Assembly (NCBI GenBank): GCA_002724895.1
Contig: PBQB01000016.1
Coordinates: forward strand, 3,840-13,240
Source of the DNA: Flavobacteriales bacterium
GTDB lineage: Bacteria > Bacteroidota > Bacteroidia > Flavobacteriales > BACL11
DNA: 9,401 nt
Direction of reading: 5' to 3'
In this document: in pieces, positions 7,458 to 9,401 of the stretch
How positions within the stretch are numbered: position 1 is the stretch's first letter
Layout of the letters: each line of letters starts with the position of its first letter
Program-made: the position numbers and the translations under genes
The notes under the pieces: model-generated
Seen by the model: only the letters and a program-made list of their open reading frames with translations
What the model was told of the DNA's origin: nothing
Database searches by the model: none

Positions 7458-7871
7458 ATGCTTAGACGTTTTTATCTTTTTGGAATAGGAATAATTTTAG
7501 GTGTTTTTATGTTATCTTTTGGTCCTGAAAATAGGTTGAAAAAAACATTTTATTCTTACATTGACTATTTTAATATTAATAAGAGAATAATTTATCATTT
7601 AGAAAATGCTGATAAAGTTACATTTTCTATTAAATCACAATGTCAATTAGTTTATTATCAACTTGAAAAAGAAGAAGTATTATCTGTTTTAGATGGAGGA
7701 GATGTTAATTTTAAATTAAGTGATACAAAATCTAATCCAAAAAAAACATATACTATCGAAAATAAATTAAATGATAAAAAAATTAGTGTACGTTTTTCCA
7801 TTGATAATAATAAAGAGGTAGAATTAGAGTCCTTTTGGTTTTCAGGAGATCAAGAAGAATGTTCTAATTAG
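7458..7871 (+). CDS. Small membrane-anchored protein of unknown function
   Basis: I cannot name this 137-residue protein. Residues 5-22 (LRRFYLFGIGIILGVFML spans 2-19) form one hydrophobic segment after a short basic start, which suggests an N-terminal membrane anchor with the rest in the periplasm, or an uncleaved signal. There is no lipobox Cys. The remainder (about 25-137) is polar, Lys/Asn/Glu-rich and has Cys62 and Cys135. Its C-terminal half reads as alternating beta strands (for example KISVRFSIDN, VELESFWFSG). Small single-anchor proteins often follow ald in Flavobacteriia, sometimes annotated DUF4258, and this could be a divergent member (recollection, not shown by sequence). It starts 8 bases after ald and is the last gene of the plus-strand operon; its stop overlaps the end of the proline dehydrogenase gene by 8 bases. 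Confidence 0.75.
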   Translation: MLRRFYLFGIGIILGVFMLSFGPENRLKKTFYSYIDYFNINKRIIYHLENADKVTFSIKSQCQLVYYQLEKEEVLSVLDGGDVNFKLSDTKSNPKKTYTIENKLNDKKISVRFSIDNNKEVELESFWFSGDQEECSN

Positions 7872-7892
7872 TTTTTTTTCTTCTATTTTTTT
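7853..7892 (+). terminator. Weak candidate terminator at the end of the porX operon
   Basis: A perfect 7-bp inverted repeat, AGAAGAA (7853-7859) with TTCTTCT (7878-7884), surrounds an 18-base loop and is followed after one A by seven T residues (7886-7892), roughly the form of an intrinsic terminator on the plus strand. The stem has only two GC pairs and the loop is long, so it would be unstable. Because it lies inside the coding ends of two convergent genes it may be coincidental. It is the only hairpin-like structure I see where a terminator is expected. Confidence 0.25.
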
Positions 7893-9021
7893 CTAATACA
7901 ATATTATTTAATTCTCTTCCTGTTTGTCCAGCTATTGATGTGTTTTCTTCTGCTCTTCTGATTAAATATGGGATAAGATCTTTCACAGGACCATATGGTA
8001 CATATTTTGCAACATTATAGCCATTATGAGCTGCATTATAAGAAATATTATCACTCATTCCTAACAATTGTGAAAAATAGATCCTTTTATCATTTTTAGA
8101 TATTTTATTTTTTTTCATTAATTTTATTAATAACTCTGAGCTTTGTTCATTATGAGTTCCAGCACAAATTGAAATTAAATCTATATTTTTGACACATAAT
8201 TTTATTACATTATCAAATGATGCGTCAGTATCTTTTTTTCTAATGAAAACAGGACATTGATAGTTTTTTTCACTTGCTCTTTTAATTTCTTTTTCATGAT
8301 ATGCTCCTCTGACTATCTTTAACCCTAGAAGATATTTGTTTTTTTGTGCATCTTTAATTAAAAAGTCAACTTTTTTTAAACTATCAATTCTATATGTTTG
8401 TATAGTATTAAATATCCATACATTTTTTTTGTTGTATTTTTTCATCATTTTGTAAACAATATCATCTATAGCATCTTGAATCCAGCTTTCTTCTGCATCA
8501 ATGAATACAGGAACCCTATTTTTATAAGCTTTTTTGCATATTATATTTATCCTTTGGTGAAATAAATTTAATTCTAATTTTTCTTTTTCTGAAAAATTTT
8601 TATTTTCTAACAAATTAAATTTAATTAATGATGTTGGTTTAAAAACTGCAAACGGAATTTTCAAATCATTTTTTGCAACTTCTATTGATTCTAAAGTTTC
8701 GCTTAATGCTCTTTTGTATTCAATCTCATTTTTCTTTCCTTCAGCAGAAAAATTAAGTATAGTGCCGATTTTATAATCCCAAAGTTTATTTATTGTTTTT
8801 TTACTATCTTCAATAGAAATTCCTCCACAAAAATGTTTATAAACCGTTAGCTTTACAATGGTATCTATAGGTATTTTAACACTAATTAATAATCTAAGTA
8901 GGCTAGTAATAATTTTAGAAATTACTTTATAGTTGATAATTTTAAATAATATATATGCCCTATTCAAATCATAGTTAGATTTTCCTTGATATGCTATTTT
9001 TAGATTATTAAAAAGGCTCAT
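7864..9021 (-). CDS. Proline dehydrogenase (monofunctional, FAD-dependent)
   Basis: Oxidises L-proline to pyrroline-5-carboxylate with FAD, the first step of proline catabolism, feeding electrons to quinone. At 385 residues it has the length of the monofunctional Bacteroidota enzyme rather than bifunctional PutA. Signature residues in the beta/alpha barrel are Lys128 (VFKPTS), Asp175 (FIDAEESW), IVRGAYHEKE at 236-245, Tyr340 (KYVPYGP) and LIRRAEEN with Arg355, Arg356 and Glu359. These correspond to E. coli PutA Lys329, Asp370, Tyr540, Arg555, Arg556 and Glu559, which contact FAD or proline. No pyrroline-5-carboxylate dehydrogenase gene is in the window. The ATG lies only 3 bases after the O-methyltransferase stop, so the two are probably cotranscribed. 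The 3' end overlaps the convergent small gene by 8 bases. Confidence 0.93.
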   Translation of the reverse strand: MSLFNNLKIAYQGKSNYDLNRAYILFKIINYKVISKIITSLLRLLISVKIPIDTIVKLTVYKHFCGGISIEDSKKTINKLWDYKIGTILNFSAEGKKNEIEYKRALSETLESIEVAKNDLKIPFAVFKPTSLIKFNLLENKNFSEKEKLELNLFHQRINIICKKAYKNRVPVFIDAEESWIQDAIDDIVYKMMKKYNKKNVWIFNTIQTYRIDSLKKVDFLIKDAQKNKYLLGLKIVRGAYHEKEIKRASEKNYQCPVFIRKKDTDASFDNVIKLCVKNIDLISICAGTHNEQSSELLIKLMKKNKISKNDKRIYFSQLLGMSDNISYNAAHNGYNVAKYVPYGPVKDLIPYLIRRAEENTSIAGQTGRELNNIVLEKNRRKKTN

Positions 9022-9024
9022 TTT

Positions 9025-9401
9025 TTAATTTGCAATTTTTTTTCCAATCATTATGCCATCTCTAATAGGTAAAAGTAATGTTTCTATCTTTTTATCATTA
9101 TATATTTTTTTATTGAATTTTTGAATTGCAATTGTATCTTTATCTTTTGTTTCATTTAATACTTTACCACTCCAGAGTACATTATCAGCAATTATATAAC
9201 CACCTAATTCTATTTTATCAAATAATAAATCATAGTAATTTGAATAATTTTCTTTATCAGCATCAATAAATGCTAATTGATACTTATGTTTTAGTTTGGG
9301 AATTATTTCAATAGCATTTCCATAGAATTGTTTAATATTTTTTTTAAATTTTGATTTTATAAAATATTTTTTAGCAATAGAGATATATTCTTCATTACAG
9401 T
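9025..9401 (-). CDS. Class I SAM-dependent O-methyltransferase (COG4122-like), partial (5' end beyond right edge)
   Basis: I translated the minus strand back from the TAA at 9027-9025; it stays open to the window edge, giving the C-terminal 125 codons including the stop. The family is usually about 210-220 residues, so the SAM-binding glycine motif lies outside. The visible part has the hallmarks of the caffeoyl-CoA O-methyltransferase-like family (Methyltransf_3): LAFIDADKENYSNYYD with the metal-binding Asp, GGYIIADNVLWSGKV with the second Asp-Asn metal pair, and the terminal LLLPIRDGIMIGKK. The substrate cannot be read from sequence; bacterial members act on catechol-like compounds and some are linked to tRNA modification. 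It precedes proline dehydrogenase by 3 bases on the same strand. Confidence 0.88.
   Translation of the reverse strand, partial: CNEEYISIAKKYFIKSKFKKNIKQFYGNAIEIIPKLKHKYQLAFIDADKENYSNYYDLLFDKIELGGYIIADNVLWSGKVLNETKDKDTIAIQKFNKKIYNDKKIETLLLPIRDGIMIGKKIAN

Noticed and set aside
8102..8119. Long T-runs in several genes (for example here and at 7872-7879) as possible frameshift or slippage sites
   Set aside because: All affected proteins read through in one frame with intact motifs on both sides, so no frameshift is needed.

Overview
The window looks like part of a chromosome from a Bacteroidota bacterium, most likely a low-GC, gene-dense member of the Flavobacteriia. By eye it is strongly AT-rich (well under 35% GC). 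The evidence for this assignment is a fused lpxC/fabZ gene, a PorX-type response regulator with a C-terminal PglZ domain, the roughly 400-residue Bacteroidota form of alanine dehydrogenase, and the absence of Shine-Dalgarno sequences before the genes. Only about 100 bases of the 9401 lie outside genes. I see no mobile elements, CRISPR arrays, tRNA or rRNA genes.

Layout. (1) Positions 1-4242, minus strand: a four-gene run in transcription order HD-domain phosphohydrolase, lpxD, lpxC/fabZ fusion, lpxA (cut by the left edge). lpxD-lpxC overlap by 4 bases (ATGA) and lpxC/fabZ-lpxA by 1 base (TAATG). (2) Positions 4243-4290: a 48-base gap holding both divergent 5' ends. (3) Positions 4291-7871, plus strand: porX, tsaE, alanine dehydrogenase and a small membrane-anchored protein of unknown function, with overlaps or an 8-base gap. 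(4) Positions 7864-9401, minus strand: an O-methyltransferase (5' end beyond the right edge) followed after 3 bases by proline dehydrogenase, which converges on the small protein and overlaps it by 8 bases.

How the genes work together. LpxA, LpxC and LpxD carry out early steps of lipid A synthesis (UDP-GlcNAc 3-O-acylation, deacetylation, N-acylation). The fused FabZ dehydrates the same 3-hydroxyacyl-ACPs that LpxA and LpxD consume, so the fusion places the lipid A and phospholipid branches in one polypeptide. PorX belongs to the regulatory circuit known to control type IX secretion in some relatives. TsaE serves tRNA t6A37 modification. Alanine dehydrogenase and proline dehydrogenase are amino-acid oxidoreductases.

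This is mostly a conserved core-genome block. I found no convincing wholly new system. The points most worth a second look are the divergent pairing of two predicted phosphohydrolases (HD and PglZ), the replacement of the canonical catalytic His in the alanine dehydrogenase by Gln, the intact small membrane protein, and the mirror-symmetric stop-codon overlap at 7864-7871.
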